Shown: in pieces, positions 10,627-11,582 of the stretch
Numbering within the stretch: the stretch's first letter is position 1
Layout: each line of letters starts with the position of its first letter
Assembly (NCBI GenBank): GCA_002440705.1
Contig: DJVA01000014.1
Location: 1-11,582, forward strand
Origin: Flavobacteriaceae bacterium UBA6268
Lineage (GTDB): Bacteria; Bacteroidota; Bacteroidia; Flavobacteriales; Flavobacteriaceae
Length of the DNA stretch: 11,582 nt
Direction: 5' to 3'
Translations under genes and position numbers: made by a program
Notes under the pieces: generated by a model
The model's input: the letters and a program-made list of their open reading frames with translations, nothing else
Database searches by the model: none
What the model was told of the DNA's origin: nothing

Positions 10627-11582
10627 TTATTCCTTAATAAGCCTTTTTACAGTTTGAGCACCTTCTCCCTGAATCTGTACAAGGTACACTCCAGTAGAAA
10701 GTTTAGATACATCCACTGGCTGAACAGTGGTCATGTGACTCAGGTCGATATTCTGAACCAATCTACCATGAATATCATAGATAGCAGCCTTTTCTAGTTG
10801 GATGCTCGTCCTGTTATCAATGTTCATCACATTGGTTGCAGGGTTCGGATAAATGGCAACACCGCTGTCAAGATTGGTGTCTCCAACACCAAGTGTGCTC
10901 TCGATCGTTAACTCGAAAGTACAACAGGCTTCGTTACCATACTCATCCTCTGCACAGAGACTGATGGTGTAAGTACCGTCAGGTAACAAGGTACCAGCCA
11001 CTGGATCCTGAGATATAATGGTAACAGGATCAGTACAGTTATCCGTAGCAGTGACTCCTGCAGTTGTCCAATAATCAGGAAGTTCATAGAACAGGTTCAA
11101 TGGTCCTGGATCTACGGTCATGTCGGCAGGACAGTTTTCGATAACTGGTGGCAATAGATCCACGACAGTCAAGGTAGCGGTACAAGAAGCCAAGTTTCCA
11201 TCAGCATCACTCGCAAATACAGTTACTGTAATAGGAGTACCTATATCATCACAGGTAACGTCGGTAACATCGACTGCGGTGATGGTGATACCACAAGCAT
11301 CAAACGAGTTGGCTTCATCGATAAAGTACTCTGGAAGTACAACTGCCTCACCGTTTTCATCAAGTTCTACAGTAGCATCCATACACACAAGGATTGGATC
11401 AGTCACATCGATTACCTCAACGGTAGCGGTACACGTTGCTGTGTTTCCAGAATCGTCGGTAACGGTAATTTCAAACTCGTTCAATCCAAGATTAGAACAA
11501 TCTAAGTCGATAGTTGTACTAATTGGTTCCCCAATGATGTAATTGATGTTCGTATTCACAACCCTTGGGCTGAATGGCGATC
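10627..11582 (-). CDS. Secreted protein with HYR-like repeats and a C-terminal T9SS sorting domain (5' part outside the window)
   Basis: The frame stays open to the window edge, so the start lies beyond it; the GTG at 11559 is an internal valine codon, not a start. Counting residues from that codon, three HYR/Ig-like beta repeats are recognisable by their ends: DDSGNTATCTATVEVID (35-51), DADGNLASCTATLTVVD (118-134) and DEYGNEACCTFELTIES (205-221). Each has a paired-cysteine pattern (for example Cys103 with Cys126). The last about 80 residues are a type A sorting domain: VAIYPNPATNVMNI (234-247), YDIHGRLVQNIDLS (261-274), LSTGVYLVQIQ (287-297) and a KRLIKE end. In Bacteroidota such proteins cross the outer membrane by the type IX system and are attached to the surface or released. 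The catalytic or binding part, if any, is outside the window. Confidence 0.93.
   Translation of the reverse strand, partial: SPFSPRVVNTNINYIIGEPISTTIDLDCSNLGLNEFEITVTDDSGNTATCTATVEVIDVTDPILVCMDATVELDENGEAVVLPEYFIDEANSFDACGITITAVDVTDVTCDDIGTPITVTVFASDADGNLASCTATLTVVDLLPPVIENCPADMTVDPGPLNLFYELPDYWTTAGVTATDNCTDPVTIISQDPVAGTLLPDGTYTISLCAEDEYGNEACCTFELTIESTLGVGDTNLDSGVAIYPNPATNVMNIDNRTSIQLEKAAIYDIHGRLVQNIDLSHMTTVQPVDVSKLSTGVYLVQIQGEGAQTVKRLIKE

Noticed and set aside
11120..11542. Plus-strand Ser/Thr/Val-rich open frame
   Set aside because: Its composition is what antisense reading of the Thr/Asp-rich HYR repeats gives; the minus frame has the T9SS signature.
1..11582. CRISPR array, transposase, prophage or defence module
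   Set aside because: No regularly spaced repeats, no transposase or integrase motifs and no phage or defence proteins were found in either strand.

Overview
The window comes from a member of the Bacteroidota, most likely a flavobacterium (Flavobacteriaceae). Four things support this: the tmRNA tag peptide ends GENNYALAA; promoters carry the Bacteroidota -7 element TAnnTTTG; a protein ends in a type IX secretion (T9SS) sorting domain; and the tryptophan genes run in the order trpE-G-D-C-F-B-A in one compact operon. Base composition is moderately AT-rich, and Shine-Dalgarno sequences are mostly absent, as is usual in this phylum.

Layout. Bases 1-393 are the tmRNA gene ssrA, which lacks only its first few bases, followed by its terminator. 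A second, exact 54-base copy of the tmRNA 3' end plus terminator lies 161 bases downstream (539-592). It resembles an attachment-site duplication left by a mobile element. On the minus strand follow four genes of thiol and sulfur chemistry: a thioredoxin-like lipoprotein (TlpA type) and an exported CNTC redoxin form one unit ending at a clear terminator near 1400, and two overlapping single-domain rhodaneses follow. Divergent from these, a MarR-family regulator and an exported YceI-family protein form a two-gene unit. The regulator's promoter is full of TTGTA half-sites, which suggests autoregulation.

The centre of the window (3822-10369) is a complete tryptophan operon: a consensus promoter, a 20-residue leader peptide with three consecutive Trp codons, a transcription attenuator whose alternative pairings can be read from the sequence, and all seven genes for chorismate to tryptophan. 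TrpE and TrpG make anthranilate, TrpD adds phosphoribose, TrpF isomerises, TrpC closes the indole ring, and TrpA with TrpB make tryptophan. Junctions are 2, 1, -4, -4 and -17 bases until trpB-trpA, where 85 bases hold a hairpin-rich repeat resembling Bacteroidota REP elements. The seven enzymes together contain only six Trp residues.

After trpA lies a 39-codon gene for the small ribosomal protein Thx, then a bidirectional terminator. Converging from the right edge is the C-terminal part of a large secreted protein with HYR-like repeats and a T9SS sorting domain, cut off by the window end.

Most of the content belongs to known families. I see no CRISPR array, transposase, phage module or novel multi-gene system. 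The parts most worth attention are the trp attenuator, the duplicated tmRNA end, the repeat inside the trp operon and the candidate MarR operator.
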